Below are positions 34,535 through 47,677 of a stretch of 64,000 nucleotides of DNA, in pieces; within the stretch, counting starts at the first letter, position 1, and each line of letters starts with the position of its first letter. Made by a program: the position numbers and the translations under genes. Source of the stretch: Tulasnella sp. 424 (Eukaryota > Basidiomycota > Agaricomycetes > Cantharellales > Tulasnellaceae); NCBI GenBank assembly GCA_019633425.1, contig WSUB01000034.1, positions 62,001 to 126,000 on the forward strand, written 5' to 3'. The notes beneath the pieces are model-generated. The model saw only the letters and a list, made by a program, of their open reading frames with translations, had not been told where the DNA came from and made no database searches.

Positions 34535-37500
34535 TTAAAGCTGCCAGCGGAGCGCACGCGAGACATCGAACATGGAAAGCTCCCCGGCAGATGCGAAGAC
34601 AAGGGTTCCATTAGAAAGAAGTATCTTCGGATTTAAGTGGCCCCAGTACTGAGGGGGAAGCCAGAACAAGCGAGACGAGGATAATTTCACCCAGTGATCG
34701 TGAATGTTTGGAATGCAGTATGTAAGTCTCGGGGGTCCGCCCGGATCTGAAAGAACACATGATCAGCTGCGAGGAAGCAATGGGCAGTATTATGGAGTGC
34801 ACTGAACGTACCAGCACAGTGGGAAATGGTAATGAACGAGATCATGCCGCTATCACCTATCACGGGCTGGCCCAAAGGTGTCCCGGTCTGAGCATCCCAA
34901 AATCGAATTGTACGGTCAAAGGATCCGGATGCCAGGACCCTGCCGTCCAGCGAGAACGCAACGGAGTAAACATAACCATTGTGGCCTGTGAGTGGCTGGC
35001 CCAAAGGCGTCCCGGTCTGAGCATCCCATAATCGAATCGTGCCGTTGGATCCGGATGCTAGAACCCTGCTGTCTGGCGAGAACGCAACAGACCAAACCCA
35101 GTGATTGTGGCCTGTGAGTGGCTGGCCCAAAGGCGTCCCAGTCTGAGCATCCCACAATCGAATCGTGCAGTCGTCGGATCCGGACGCCAGAACCCTGCCG
35201 TCCGGCGAGAATGCAACGGACCAAACATAGCCATTGTGGCCTGCGAGTGGCTGGCCCAAAGGCGTCCCGGTCTGGGCATCCCACAATCGAATCGTGCGGT
35301 CCAAGGATCCGGATGCTAGAACCCTGCCATCTAGCGAGAACGCAACGGACCAAACATGGTCATTGTGGCCTGTGAGTGGCTGGCCCAAAGACGTCCCGGT
35401 CTGAGCATCCCACAGTCGAATCGTGCCGTCTTTGAATCCGGATGCCAGAACCCTGCCGTTTGGCGAGAACGTAACGGAGCCAACGTGATTGTGGCCTGTG
35501 AGTGGCTGGCCCGAAGGCGCCCCGGTCTGAGCATCCCACAATCGAATCGTGCGGTCCAAGGATCCGGATGCCAGAACTCTGCCGTTTGGCGAGAACGCAA
35601 CGGAGCGGACATAGTGACTGTGCCCTGTGAATGGTTGGCCCAAAGGGGTCCCAGTCTGAGCATCCCACAGTCGAATCGTGCAGTCGTCGGATCCGGATGC
35701 CAGAACCTTGCTGTCTGGCGAGAATGCAACGGACTGAACTTGGTCATTGTGGCCTGTGAGTGGCTGACCCAACGATGTCCTGGTCTGAGCATCCCACAAT
35801 CGAATCGTGCCGTCCGCGGATCCGGATGCCAGAACTCTTCCGTCTGGCGAGAACACAACGGACCGAACTCGGTGATTGTCGCCTGTGAGGAGCTGGCCTA
35901 AAGGTGTCCCGGTCTGAGCATCCCACAATCGAATCGTGCCGTCGGACGATCCGGATGCCAGAACTCTGCTGTCTGGCGAGAACGCACCGGAGCCACCATC
36001 TCCATGGCAGCCTGTGAGTGGCTGGCCCAAAGGCGTCCCGGTCTGAGCATCCCACAATCGAATCCTGCGGTTGTCGCATGTGGATGCTAGAACCCTGCCG
36101 TCTGGCGAGAACGCAAGGAAGACAATAATGGTATTGTTGCCTGTGAGTGGCTGACCTAGAGGCGCCCCGGTCTGAGTATCCCACAATCGAATCGTGCGGT
36201 CCAAGGACCCGGATGCCAGAACTCTGCCGTTTGGCGAGAACGCAACGGAGCAAACATGATCATTGTGCCCTGTGAATGGCTGGCCCAAAGGCGTCCCGGT
36301 CTGAGCACCCCACAATTGAATCCTAGCGTTGTCGCATCCGGATGCCAGAACAGCACCATCTGGCGAAAATGCAATCATCTCCACCTGAACACCAGCGTCT
36401 TTGGTCCACAGGTTAGCTGGCCATGTTAAAGGCTGGACACCACGCAGGGTTCGAATTTTGGCGTGCCTTCCATAGCACTCCCATAGCTGCGTCTTCTGGG
36501 GACAGTGGGCAAGTGCCGAAGCATAAACGTGGAGTGCTCCATACGAAATTGGCTCTGAAAATGCAATGATGAACCGCTGGGCATCATTCCACAATGTGGC
36601 TAGCACCTTGGAATCCAAGGTCGCCCTGTCCTGAGATACCTATAATAGAAGACTCAGCACAACGTGGAGAATGCAGGAATAGAATTCAACGGAAAGACTC
36701 ACCGAAAGCCAAGAGCACACGCGTTTTGCGATAACCATCGCCTCAGTAGTACCTCCAATCAGACTCATCACTTCAAGCCAGTACAGGAGCTTTTCCTGGC
36801 TGAACGTTTCGAAATCCGCTCGTTGGCCATCAGGACCCTTTGTGCTCAGCCTTGACCACTCTGCCCCTTCGGTGAGATGGATGCACCAAGCTCGGCTGCA
36901 GTAGCGAACGACCGTGGACACCTCACGATCTATAGCATCCTGAATCTCCGAGTTCGGTTTTGATAGGTCGGACAGGTTGCACATATTCTCCTTCAGACAT
37001 CGAACCATGATGCCGAGACATAGGCCAGCAAGTCGTTCATGGTGCTGACGTACATCGATGTAGTAGACCCGTTCCTGGCATCGTTGCTTGTCAACTAGAA
37101 GGTCGCGGATGGAGGTGTGCATGAGGTGCATAGATTCGGTGGATGTACAGGGGATGAGGAGAAGGGAGTTGAGGTCCACGAGAATGTCTTGACGAAGATA
37201 CTCGATCACGCCATCGTGATCAACTCCTTCAAAGATGCTGTTATCACCATAAAGTCCAGCAATGGCACCAAGGGAGACAGGATACGGCGCTACCACTAGT
37301 GTTCCTAGTATAGAGTATAGAAGCTCCTGCCTCGCTGGGTCTCGCTTGACGGAATTGAACGCTTTTGAAAGGATTTGTTGGTACAATTCGTCAAGTCCAT
37401 CCCATGTCGAAGGTCGCTTGAGCAGATCGCGTAGTCGATTGGCAGGTGACCCGTTGCTAATGTATGTGATTACGGTTTGGGCCCATTGGAATAAGCCTTG

Positions 37501-40372
37501 AGACATCCCGACCAAGCTCCTAATGTCACTGGCTGCAGGCCAGTCTTCTGGGAGGCCATGGTCTTCCCGAATCTGCATGCAGCCTTGCTTGATGAACCGT
37601 TCAAGGTCATTCACCACATTGGCTGACGAATCCAAATCCTCTACTGGCCACTTCCTTGGCTCAAGCGCGCGAAGCAGTGGGGCCTCTGGACGGCATGTAA
37701 GAATGAATCTGACGTTGGTTGGGAGCGATGCGCAGTGTCGGTCGATGAGCTTGACAAGATCCACCGCATCTTTGGAATTTTGAGATTCGTCAAGAGCATC
37801 AACAATGACGAGGATAGTGCGAGACTGATGTACAAGCTTTGAAAGGGGCACGGCACAGAGGGTTTCGAACTGAACGTCGAGTCGTTGGTCTGCGATATCC
37901 TCGTTCTCTTGCACGCTTTCCAGGACCGCATTCCTGACCTCCGGAATCAGGCTGCTCCCAAGCTGCCTCGCGAGAGCGCAAAAGATGCGCGCGTTCAGCG
38001 TGTCGTGGCCTCGACGGAAGTGAAAGATGGCGCAGGCCGCTCGGAATTGCCAATTGTAAGCCACTGTGGAGGCGATAGTGGATTTGCCTCGCCCAGCCAT
38101 CCCGCGGATCCACAACACCCGTTCGGTGGTGGATGTATCCCGTATCCAATTGTCAATTCGCTCCAATATCTCCATCCTGGTTCCCGGCAAGCAAATCACG
38201 TCCTCGACTGCATTTCCATGCGCTCCGTAATTTCCATCTCCTAGACGATGAAGTAAACCGCGGTTGCGCTCTTGAATTTCGGGACTTTCTGGAAACAGAC
38301 GCGTGTTAGCTTGCCCAAAGCTCTGAAATGGGAGGTTACGTTGCCTACCGAATTCAGCCATAAGGCCAGTCGTGTCCAGAGTGACGAGAAGCTGATATCA
38401 CCGCATGTCAGCTAAAATTATTAGCGACGATGATCCATGACGAACCTGGATTTCTTCGAATACTTTCAGGACTGTTCCTTGGCTCCATTCTGGACTTGCA
38501 TGGTTGGACGACCAGTCCTCATTCCGGACGAGGTTGGAGGAATAGCGCTTCTTGATCTTCCATTGTGCAACTTCAAGCTCTCTAAAAGGGTGTTAGAGTG
38601 CCGCCACGGAACCCCTGCCAAAGCAAACCCCGCGTACTTTTGCATCTCAGTAACACGGGCACATATATTGCTAGCTCGACGCTGCGTCGATTGCTCCTCT
38701 AAATCTTGAAGAATATTGGCTAACCTAGACGGGTTGAACTCGAAGCCAGCTGACAAAATTTCGCTTCTGTTTATCGCCTAACCAAGCATTTTAGCGGCAC
38801 AGGAGACAAAAGATCAAAAGCATTGACTCCACCTCAACAATCTCCACAATGTGTAATCCAACTTCGGCCACGGCTCTAATATATTTCCCAATGACTGGAA
38901 TGACTTTCGATTTCAATCGCACAGTTTTCAATACCTTGCGAGTTGCGAGCAGAAATTCTCCAGGAATTAGACCGTGCGCTATTTTCGCCATGGGCACGCC
39001 TGCTACCGAATATCCCGCGGCGACGGGATTGGTGTCGCGTAAGGACAGGTTTCCTTCGCGTTTAAGGGCACCTGGAATCTAGACAGCCGATGTCTGATGA
39101 GGTCCACAGTTGTCAGACACCGTGGGATATGGGGGCTTACATCGAGGTCCATGTGGACGTATTCTTTTGCGCCGTCGTCGGTGACAGTCGCTAGGCCAGG
39201 CATTGACCGCGGACTAGATTCATCCCATATAATTTCCCCGAACAACTAAACGAGCCACGTAGGTGCTTCATTATCTCTGCCGGAATAGATTATCATGAAG
39301 ACTTACCTCGAGCAGAACATCCCGCATCGTAGGGCGCGCAGTGAGATCTCCGTCCCAGCAACGGCGCATTAGTTTCCAGAGAGGATCATGAGCCGGTAAG
39401 TTCGGGTGGTCCTTTGGAATCGGTGGTTGGTCGAGCATCACACGGCGGAGAATGACCTGAGGTAGAAGTCCGTCAAATGGAGCCTTTCCGCTCATGACCT
39501 AGCCCAACGTTCTGATTCTGTAAGCCTCCCCTGTCCCTCGCTTGCACATACTCACAGTTAAAATGAGGCCACCGAACGCATAAACGTCGGACTCCAGGTT
39601 TGGTTTCTCTCCGTTAAACAGTTCTTTGGGCATGTACCTCTCAGTTCCTTTCACTGTCACGCTAGTTGTGAATCCGCTCCGAGCTTCGATGTCCTGCACC
39701 AGTCGACTGAGGCCGAAATCGGAAAGTGCCGGACCATGCCACTCCTTGATGAGCACGTTTTCCGGCTTGATGTCGGCATGGCAGATTGGAGGGGTTCGCG
39801 AATGCAGATGCTGGAGGCCGCGTGCTGTTTGGTAGATCTGGTCGGGTATCGTCAATGATCGCCCGGAGAGAGAGAGAGAACGATTTGAAGGCAGCGTACC
39901 AGTCGAAGCTTGTCGCATCGGCTGAGGTCAGGATTTGCTCGCAAGTAGACCTTTAGATTGCCGTGGCGGCACCAAGGGCTGATGAGCCGTGGCTGAGGTT
40001 GCGAGCAGTACCCGAGTAAAGGATGAAGGTTTGGGTGTGTTGTTTGACTCCAAACGAAAACTTCCCGTTTTAGGCGCTTTATGGGAGCCAACGTTGAGAT
40101 GCGTCGCGTTATAGACGGATGATTTGAATACCGACCATATCTGCTTTCCAGGTTAGCTCTTCCTCCTCGGTATGTATGTCCTTCGGGATGAGTGGCCTGA
40201 GTTGCTTGACAGCGACTTGAACTCGCTCGCCTTGCGGGTTTGTCCAGAAACCGCAATAGATGTCTGCATAACCAGCGCTCATTGAGGGTCGTTCGGGAAC
40301 TTCTAGGGGCCCCGCGAGTTCTTCAAAGAACTGGAACTGTCGACCAGGTTGAACAAGTGACCCAGATTCCAT
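34535..40372 (-). CDS. Protein kinase-NACHT-WD40 fusion (NLR-like STAND protein), block B, 1,727 aa
   Basis: Twelve exons from ATG 40372: 40372-40136, 40076-39900, 39837-39556, 39498-39307, 39245-39141, 39078-38833, 38777-38638, 38581-38446, 38391-38349, 38288-36703, 36639-34812, 34746-34535. They sum to 5,184 nt in one frame, with every intron placed as in block D. Residues about 30-300: TKL-like kinase with Gly-loop AGYADIYCGF, VAVK lysine, HADIKPENV catalytic loop and SDFGLS. Residues about 300-520: helical linker (KVIPVIGKYIRA...). Then NACHT with P-loop GMAGRGKST and Walker B VIVDALDES. Then 12 WD40 repeats of 42-43 aa and a C-terminal tail. Inferred role: ligand binding by WD40 drives NACHT oligomerisation and kinase signalling, as in STAND receptors. 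It converges tail to tail on the lipin remnant. A two-gene reading (kinase + NWD) is the alternative, but I see no stop or gap between them. Confidence 0.85.
34850..36400 (-). repeat. WD40-coding tandem array, block B (12 units of about 129 bp)
   Basis: Highly similar 126-129-bp units code VAFSPDGRVLASGS-type repeats. Differences cluster in the residues after GHN (DHV, HRV, HYV, GYV, HWV...) and around GSxDxTIRxW, the surface positions that vary in fungal HNWD proteins. Two units lack one or two codons. Confidence 0.85.
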
Positions 40373-41219
40373 CAAGGTCGCCTTCGAACCTGGGCTTCGG
40401 TATACTGCCGCCTTTCGGGGTGGCTTGGCTGGGGCTGCGTGCAAGACATGGTAGAAATCGGTCAGCGGGCCAAACAAGAATCATCTGGGCGCTTGTGGGG
40501 GGATGACGAAATCTCCATCGTTCTTACCTTTTATGACTAGGATAGAGATTCAACGGTTGCAGGGGAGGGATATTGGCTAATAACCACAAGGGAGGGAGGG
40601 AGAGTCAGTCAGGCGGTGGTGGACGATCCCGTTGATCTTGCCGAAGAAACGTGTTTGTTCCCACTGCCCGCATGCCTGGCGTTTACAACGTTTTCGGAGG
40701 CGTCGACTCTACAAATCGACCCCCCACCCCCGAAATCGCCTCCAAAACTTAAAATATACAGGACTGCTTGGTGGAGGTTCCCTCGACTGCAGCACAGATC
40801 GTTAAAGACATGTAGCATCCAACGACGAACGGCGGAGATGGAGGAAAAGTGGTATACTTATATAGGTCGGAGTCGACGTTGTTTCGATTTCCCCTGGTCG
40901 TACGTACGACGTCGACAGTATGCGCACTCAGGGACAAGAACCATCTCCGCGCGCTGAGGAACGGGTGCATGAGTGAAGCCGTCGAGTCTACTGAATTGTT
41001 CTGTCACGTGACTGGTTACCTTTCTTGGTGAATGTGACGTCACGTCAGACGCCAGAGGGAAACTCCCGGCCGTGGCGGGTCAGACGAAGTCAAAACATCC
41101 ATTGCGCAAGCTATCACTCCGCGATCTCTTTATTTTCATGCCCATTCGAAACAACCCTCACCGTTTTCACCCACTTTCACTCGCAGTAGACGGCAAAGGT
41201 TCCCCTCGACGATTATCGT
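40373..41219. promoter_or_regulatory. Promoter region of the block B kinase-NLR and spacer to block C
   Basis: A stretch at about 40595-40660 (GTCAGGCGGTGGTGGA, then GAAGAAACGTGTTTGTTCC) recurs upstream of the block C (about 47925-47975) and block D (about 59950-60010) kinase starts, so it is probably part of the shared promoter or 5' UTR. CACGTG at 41005-41010. No gene seen. Confidence 0.45.
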
Positions 41220-41221
41220 TA

Positions 41222-42959
41222 ACTCCGTCCGAGTGGTATTCTCAGCTGTAACCTCATACTACACACAAGTCTCCACCAATCAATGCATCAGCCCTCACAG
41301 GCACTGTCACCGTCATAGTCGTCGAGCGCATCAACGGAACGACAGTTACGATAGGGGAATCGGAACTTGCGTGTTCTCGGACCCATGTTCCACTCGGCAA
41401 ATGATGGCCCTCCGAGCAGGCGAGAAGATCGTCAACGTGCTCGGCAACGACAAACCGACAGCGCATTCGATGGAGATTTAGAAGAAAGGAGAAGTGCTGT
41501 CTATCTTTCAGACCGAGGGGGATGTTCCGGGGGAGTTTATGAAGAGTCGCACATGAGGTCCCATTCAGATTGGTCGGTCCGCTTTGCAACTTGCCCGGAC
41601 ACGATCATGCCCCCATGACCTGGTCCGTCTCTACATTTGGAGACGTTACTGAGACTGTTACTGCATCTCACAGGTACCATTAAGCGGTGAAAATGAGAGC
41701 AGCGGTGATGCTCAACACCAACAGGAGATCCCTGGACGCTTCGGGGCGCCTGGCGCCGGCCGGGAAACCAATTCCGATGAAAACAAGAACGTTACCGCCG
41801 CATCCTCACGCCCAAAGGTCAGTCCAGTCCTGAAAACCTACATTGGATATGGGCTGGATTTAACAGAGTTCTCTCTAAAGGGGGCTATGAATGAGCCGAA
41901 GTTCTCGACCTCGAAAGCATCTCATCACCAAGTCCCAGCTCCACATCGGGGTGCACGTCACCCGCATTTCCTTCGTTGCCGGAGTTCGGCGAAGATCTTA
42001 CTACTACCGCAAACCTGATTCTCAATCTCTATCCCTGACTGGATCATCCACCACAGGATGCAGACTCCACCGCCTCAACCTCCGTTTCTCGTAGCAAAGC
42101 CAAAGACCATTTTGACCGCCGCACCGAAACTTGCGAAACCCGAGCAAAGGCTCTTAATACCGCATTAGACCAAGCTAAGAAGGCGAGGGATCATCTGCAT
42201 GATGTGAAGGTGAGACTGTCGCCGAGCAACAGGGCGGACGAGGAGTCGAAGGAGGCCGCGGAGGCTTTGGATGAGGAGGCTGCTCAGCCGCCGGAAGTCG
42301 TTTATAGGAAGGATGTCGCGTTGGTTCGGACTGGGTATCATAATACCGAAGCTTCCGGCGAGGAATCCGACGAGGTTGGGAAGGCACCAGACCCACAGAT
42401 TCTCGACACTGCAACCAGGCCGCGAATCATCTCAGCCGTTCCCTTCGTCCTCATCACCACCGTCGACCTCACATTTACCGATACTGGAGGGTAAACACCC
42501 TTACGTTCGAGGTGGTTCTGCGCCTCCGAACGCGCACGTTACGATTCCGAACGCGGGGGATTTGTCGACGTCGCCGCCCGGATTACATTTGGGAGTGGGG
42601 GAGCTTTCCCGACGAGGTCGCCTGCGTGACCAGCTTTCGAGCCGCTTGTGAAGGATCCTAGTCACCTCGGGCAATCGCTTACTGCGGGGAGCCAAACCTT
42701 CGCCAACGCCCGAGGGTGAAATTCGTCGACATTCGGTCAAGGTCAACTCGTCCCGGACCGAATCGAACGATACTTGTTCTGGGCCAACGTGGAGGGGAAG
42801 AAGTTGCCCTTCCCATTGAGCTTATGAGATAACGATGAAGGACGGAGGAGGACATTCGACGATTTGGAGAGTGCGAAGAGGAGAAAGTGGAGTATGTGAG
42901 GTGTTGGCGGATCCAGATGTTGCTGCGAGCGAGCAGCTGGTTATGAAGTGGGGAGATAG
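41222..42959 (+). pseudogene. Lipin pseudogene, block C (exons 1-3 only)
   Basis: Homologous to lipin exons 1-3: N-lipin about 41222-41575, exon 2 about 41675-41818, exon 3 about 41880-42956. The start ATG is lost (AACTCCGTCCGAG where the gene has ATGAACTACGTCC), and several stops and small deletions break the frame. Homology ends at the exon 3 end, so the catalytic LNS2 half is deleted. Position and orientation match the other blocks. Confidence 0.85.
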
Positions 42960-43404
42960 TTACGAATATACAAGACTGTCTTCTTTTTGCGCGGTAACTA
43001 AGGGCGGAACCACAAAGGGCCGGTTTGGGGCTGAAGTCAGACTCCAGTTACATAATTTATCTCGAAGTATTAAGCATGTAAGAAGTTCTTTGTGGGAGGC
43101 GCAAAAAGCTGAAAGTACAATACAGGTAGATAGACAGAACACAGCAGTGCTTGTCAATAGATGACAGGTAAAGGTGGAGCATGGCGAGGGGACAGAAAGA
43201 CAGGTATGTAAATGGCACTCCTAGCATGAACAGTTCAAAGCGGTGATTGGGGTTTCAGGAGGAAGCGTACCACCCGGTCGCATTGTGAGGGAGCTGAAAG
43301 CGTACAGGAAGCCGGGTATCTAAAGGATTGGGGGGACATGCGCCAATGGCAGGAGGACGATTCCTAGGTTGGTCAGGTACATAATCTAGAGAGCGGTCAT
43401 CAAC
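42960..43404. other. Spacer between block C lipin and NLR remnants
   Basis: No recognisable gene or repeat. The lipin 3' half and the WD40 end of the NLR should lie here and are both missing, so this is a deletion joint with unrelated filler. Confidence 0.4.
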
Positions 43405-45215
43405 CTAAGTAGGGCATTTCTGATATGGGTTATGTGGTAGTACTAATCGCCGAGCCCATCCAATATCGACGGTCGCCTGATCAAATCGCGTAGTCGATTC
43501 AGTGGTGACCCGTTGCCAATGTACGCGATTATGGTTTGGGCCCTCCGAAATAAGCCTTGTGAAATCGTCACAAGGTTCCTGACATCGTTGGGTGTGGGTC
43601 GACGAATCCAAATCCTCCACCGGCCACCTGCCTGACTCGAGAACGCGAAGTAGTTGGGCCTCAGGACGACACGTAAGAAGGAATTTAACGTTGATGGGAA
43701 ATGATGAAGAGTGTCGCTCGATGAGCTTGACGAAATCTACCGCATGCTTTGAATTTTGAGATTCGTCAAGAGCATCGACAACGAAGAGGATGGTGGGAGA
43801 CCGATGTCCGAGCCTTGAGAGGGGTGCCACAAAGAGGGTCTCGAACTGGACGTCGAGTCGTTGGTCGGCGATGTTCTCGTTCTCCAGAACGCTCTCCAGG
43901 ACGGCCATCCTAACCTCCGGAATCAAGCTGCTCCCAAGTTGCCTTGCGAGAGCGCAAACGACGCGCGCGTTCAGGGCGTTCTGGCCTCGACGGAAATGAA
44001 AGATGGCACAGGAGGCTCGGGATTGCCAATTGTGAGCCACTGTGGACGCGATGGTGGATTTGCCTCCTCCAGCCATCCCACGGATCCATAACACCCGACT
44101 GGGGGTGGATGTATCCCGTATCCAATTGTCAACCCGCTCCAATATCTCCACCCTGGTTTCCGGCATGCAAATGACATCCTCGATCGCATTTCCCCTGGCC
44201 CCGAAATTTCCATCTCCCAAGCGGTTAAGTAGACAACGGTTTTGATCTTGGGTTTCGGTGTTTGCTGAGCATAAACACGTGTCAGCTTACTCGAAGCTCT
44301 AAAATACGAGGCTACGTGGCCTACCGAATTCAGTCATAATACCAGCGGTGTCCAGAGTGACGAGGAGCTAATATTATCAAACATCAGTCAAAGTCATCAG
44401 CAATGATGATCCATGACGAACCTGGATTTCCTCTATCACTTTCTGGACCATTCCCTGACACCATTTTTGACTTGCATGGTCGGACGAAGAACTCTCATTC
44501 GGGGTGAGGTTCGAGGAATAACATTTCTTGATCTTCTCTTGTGCCACTTCAAGTACACTAGAAGGGTATTAGACGTGCTGAACTTCTGCCCGACCGAACC
44601 CCACATACCTTTGTACTTCAATAACGCCGGCACAGATATTACCGCCTCGATGTTGTCTTGATTTCTCCGCCAGATCTTGAAGAATACCGGCTAACCTCCA
44701 CGGGTTGAACCCCAGACCGGCGGACAAGTTCTGGTTATTGTTCATCACCTAAGCACGTACTTTTAGCGGTACCGGAGACGAAATCATAACGATTGACTCC
44801 ACCTCAACAATCTTCACCAGGCTTAACCCTACTTCGGCTGCGGCTCGAATATATTTCCCAACGACTGGAATGATGTTCGATTCCATTTGCACACTTTTCA
44901 ACGTCGTCTGAGCTGCGAGCAACAATTCCCTAGGTATTGCATTGCATTCCACTTCCGCCACAGGCACGCCTGAAGGCGAGTATTCCGTGAGGACAGCATT
45001 GATGGTGAGCTCGGATAAGTTTTCTCCTTGTTGCATGGCACCTGGAATCTAGATAGCCAACGTCAGAGTGAGTTCAGAGTTGAAAGGCAAAATGAAAGAC
45101 GGAGGCTTACATCGAGGTCCATGTCACAATATTCGCCCGCACCGTTAGCAATAGCGGAGGTAGGGTGGAACCTTGGCCCTGAAATATATTCTTCGCGGGT
45201 AATTTCCCCCAACAG
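43405..45215 (-). pseudogene. Kinase-NLR fragment C1 (linker exon to mid-NACHT)
   Basis: Contains the linker exon that joins kinase to helical domain (about 45215-45117, LLGEITREE type), the helical-domain exons (about 45040-44400) and a NACHT part with P-loop GMAGGGKST and Walker B FVVDALDES (44245-43600). The NACHT then degenerates by deletion near 43590 and ends about 43405. Kinase and WD40 parts are absent. The P-loop reads AGGGKS where the intact genes have AGRGKS. Confidence 0.8.
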
Positions 45216-47677
45216 CTAGATAAGCCGAGAACGCTCTCGAGGACGGTCATCCTGACCTCCGGAACCAAGCTGCTCCCAAGTTGCCTTGCGAGAGCGCAAA
45301 TGATCCGTGCGTTTAGGGTGTTCTGGCCTCGACGGAAGTGAAAGATGGCACAGGAGGCTCGGGATTGCCAATTGTGAGCCACGGTGGACGCGATGGTGGA
45401 TTTGCCTCCCCCAGCCATCCCACGGATCCATAACACCCGACTGGGCGTGGATGTATCTCGTATCCAATTGGCAACCCGCTCCAATATCTCCACCCTGGTT
45501 CCCGGCAAGCAAATGACATCCTCGATCGCGTTTCCCCGCGCTCCGAAATTTCCATCTCCCAGGCGATTAAGTAGACGACAGTTTTGATCTTGGGTTTCGA
45601 CATTTGCTGAACATAAACACGTGTTAGCTTATCTCAAGCTCTGAGCTGCGGCGTTCATTGCCTACCGAGTTCAGTCATAAGACCAGTAGTGTCTAGAGTA
45701 ACGAGAAACTAAAGCCGCCGTATGTCAGCCAAAGTCGTCAACGATGATAACCCATAACTGACTCGGATTTCCTCTAACACCTTTTGAACTATTCTCTGAC
45801 ACCATGCTTGACTCGCAGGATTAGACGAAGAAAACGCATCCAGGACGAGGTTGGAGGAATGGCGTTTTTGGATCTTCCTTTGAGCAACTTCGAGTTCACT
45901 AGAAGGGCGTCAGGGTGTCCATATTGAACCGCGGCTAGACCGAACCCACATACTTCTGTATTGTAGCAACGCAAACAGATATGCCACCGCCTCGATGCTG
46001 TCTCGATTGTTCCGCTAAATCCTGAAGAGCATTGGCTAACCTCCATGGGCTGGACTCCAGACCGGCTGACAAATTATCACTTTCGTTCATCGCCTAAGCA
46101 CGAAATTTTAGCGGTATAGGAGTCAAGTCAAGACGATTGACTCCACCTCAACAATCTCCATCAGATTAAACCCAACTTCGGCTGCGGCTCGAATATATTT
46201 CCCAACGACTGGAATGATGTTCGATTCCATTTGCACACTTTTCAACGTCCTCTGAGCCGCGAGCAACAGTGCCCTAGGTATTGCATTGCGCTCTACCTCT
46301 GCCACGGGCACGCGAGATAGCGAATATCCCCCGAGGACAGCATTGGCGGCGAGTGAGGGCAAGTGTTCCACTTGCTGCAGGGCACCCGGAATCTGGATGG
46401 CCGGCATCAGAGTGAGTTCAGAGTTGAAAGGCAAAATGAAAGACGAAGGCTTACATCGAGGTCCATGTCGCAATGTTCGCCAACACCGTCAGCAATAGCG
46501 GAGGTAGGGTGGAACCTTGGCCTTGAAATAAACTCTTCGCGGGTAATTTCCCCTAACAACTAGATAAGCCGATTACGGGCTTCAGGATCGACGTCAGAGT
46601 AAATCGTCATGAGTGCTTGCCTCTCGTAGAACTTCCTGAATCGTGGGTCTTGCAGTGGGATCATAGTTCCAGCACCGACGCATGAGTTGCCAGAGAGGAT
46701 CATGAGCTGGGAGGTACGGGTGGTCCCTAGGAATAGGAGGTTCGTTTTGCATCACATGACGGAGAATGGCGTGATGGCTAAGACCATCAAATGGAGCTTT
46801 TCCGCTCATGACCTGGTGCAACGCCCGGACTCGGTGAGCCTTGCCCAGCATCACTTGCACATACTCACGGTTAAAATGAGACCACCGAACGCATAAACGT
46901 CGGTTTCCAAACTTGGCTTCTGTCCAGCGAAAAGTTCACAGGCCATATACCTCACACTTCCTTCCACCGTTTCGCTTGTCGTAAACCCGCTCCGAGCCTC
47001 GAGGTCCTGGACAACCCGGCTCAGGCCGAAATCGGAAAGCGCCGCGCCATTCCAATCGTTAATCAGGACGTTTTCAGGCTTGATATCGGCATGGCAGATT
47101 GGAGGTGTTCGCGAATGGAGATATTCGAGGCCGCAACCCGTTTGAAAGATCTGGCCAGGGTATATGGTGAACGACGGGCCAGGAGCCCACCGACAATTTC
47201 GAAGAGAAACGCACCAGACGGAGCTTGTCACTTCGTGAGAGGGCCTTAGGTTTCCATACCGACACCAAGGGCTGATCAGCTGTGGTCGGGGTCGCGAACG
47301 GTAGCCAAAGAGGGGATGAATGTTTGGGTGCGCTGTCTGACTCCAAACAAACGCTTCTCGTTTTAGGCGCTTGATGATGGGCGAGAGTTAGTATGTAGCG
47401 CATTAAACCTGGATGTTTCACGGGTACTGACCGTGTCCGTTCTCCATTGTAACGCTTCCTTCGTGGTTCGTGTATCCCTCGGAACGGGAGTCCTGAACTC
47501 CTTGATAGCCACTTGGAATCGTTCGCCTTGAGGGGTTGTCCAGAAGCCACGATAGATATCTGCATAACCAGCAGTCATTGAGGGGTGTTCCGGAACTTCC
47601 AGGGTCCCCGGGAGCTCCTGGACGGTCTCGAAAAACTCCAAATGTCGACCTGGTTGAACGAGCGACGCCGTGGCCAT
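45216..47677 (-). pseudogene. Kinase-NLR fragment C2 (kinase to early NACHT)
   Basis: Starts at ATG 47677 with the same first exon as the intact genes (Gly-loop AGYADIYRGF, VAIK). The kinase exon ending near 47222 lacks 22 nt relative to block D, a frameshift. Later kinase exons still show HADIKPENV, SDFGLS and the PTARPT end. The donor of the fourth exon is GC (46620-46619). Linker and helical-domain exons follow (about 46560-45640), then NACHT with its P-loop to 45216, where it is cut and joined to C1's linker exon. Confidence 0.82.

Noticed and set aside
35101..35901. Long plus-strand open frames opposite the WD40 arrays (also 21392-22147 and 54332-55403)
   Set aside because: They are antisense shadows of the 129-bp repeats, which stay open because each unit repeats the same codons. 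No start context or domain.
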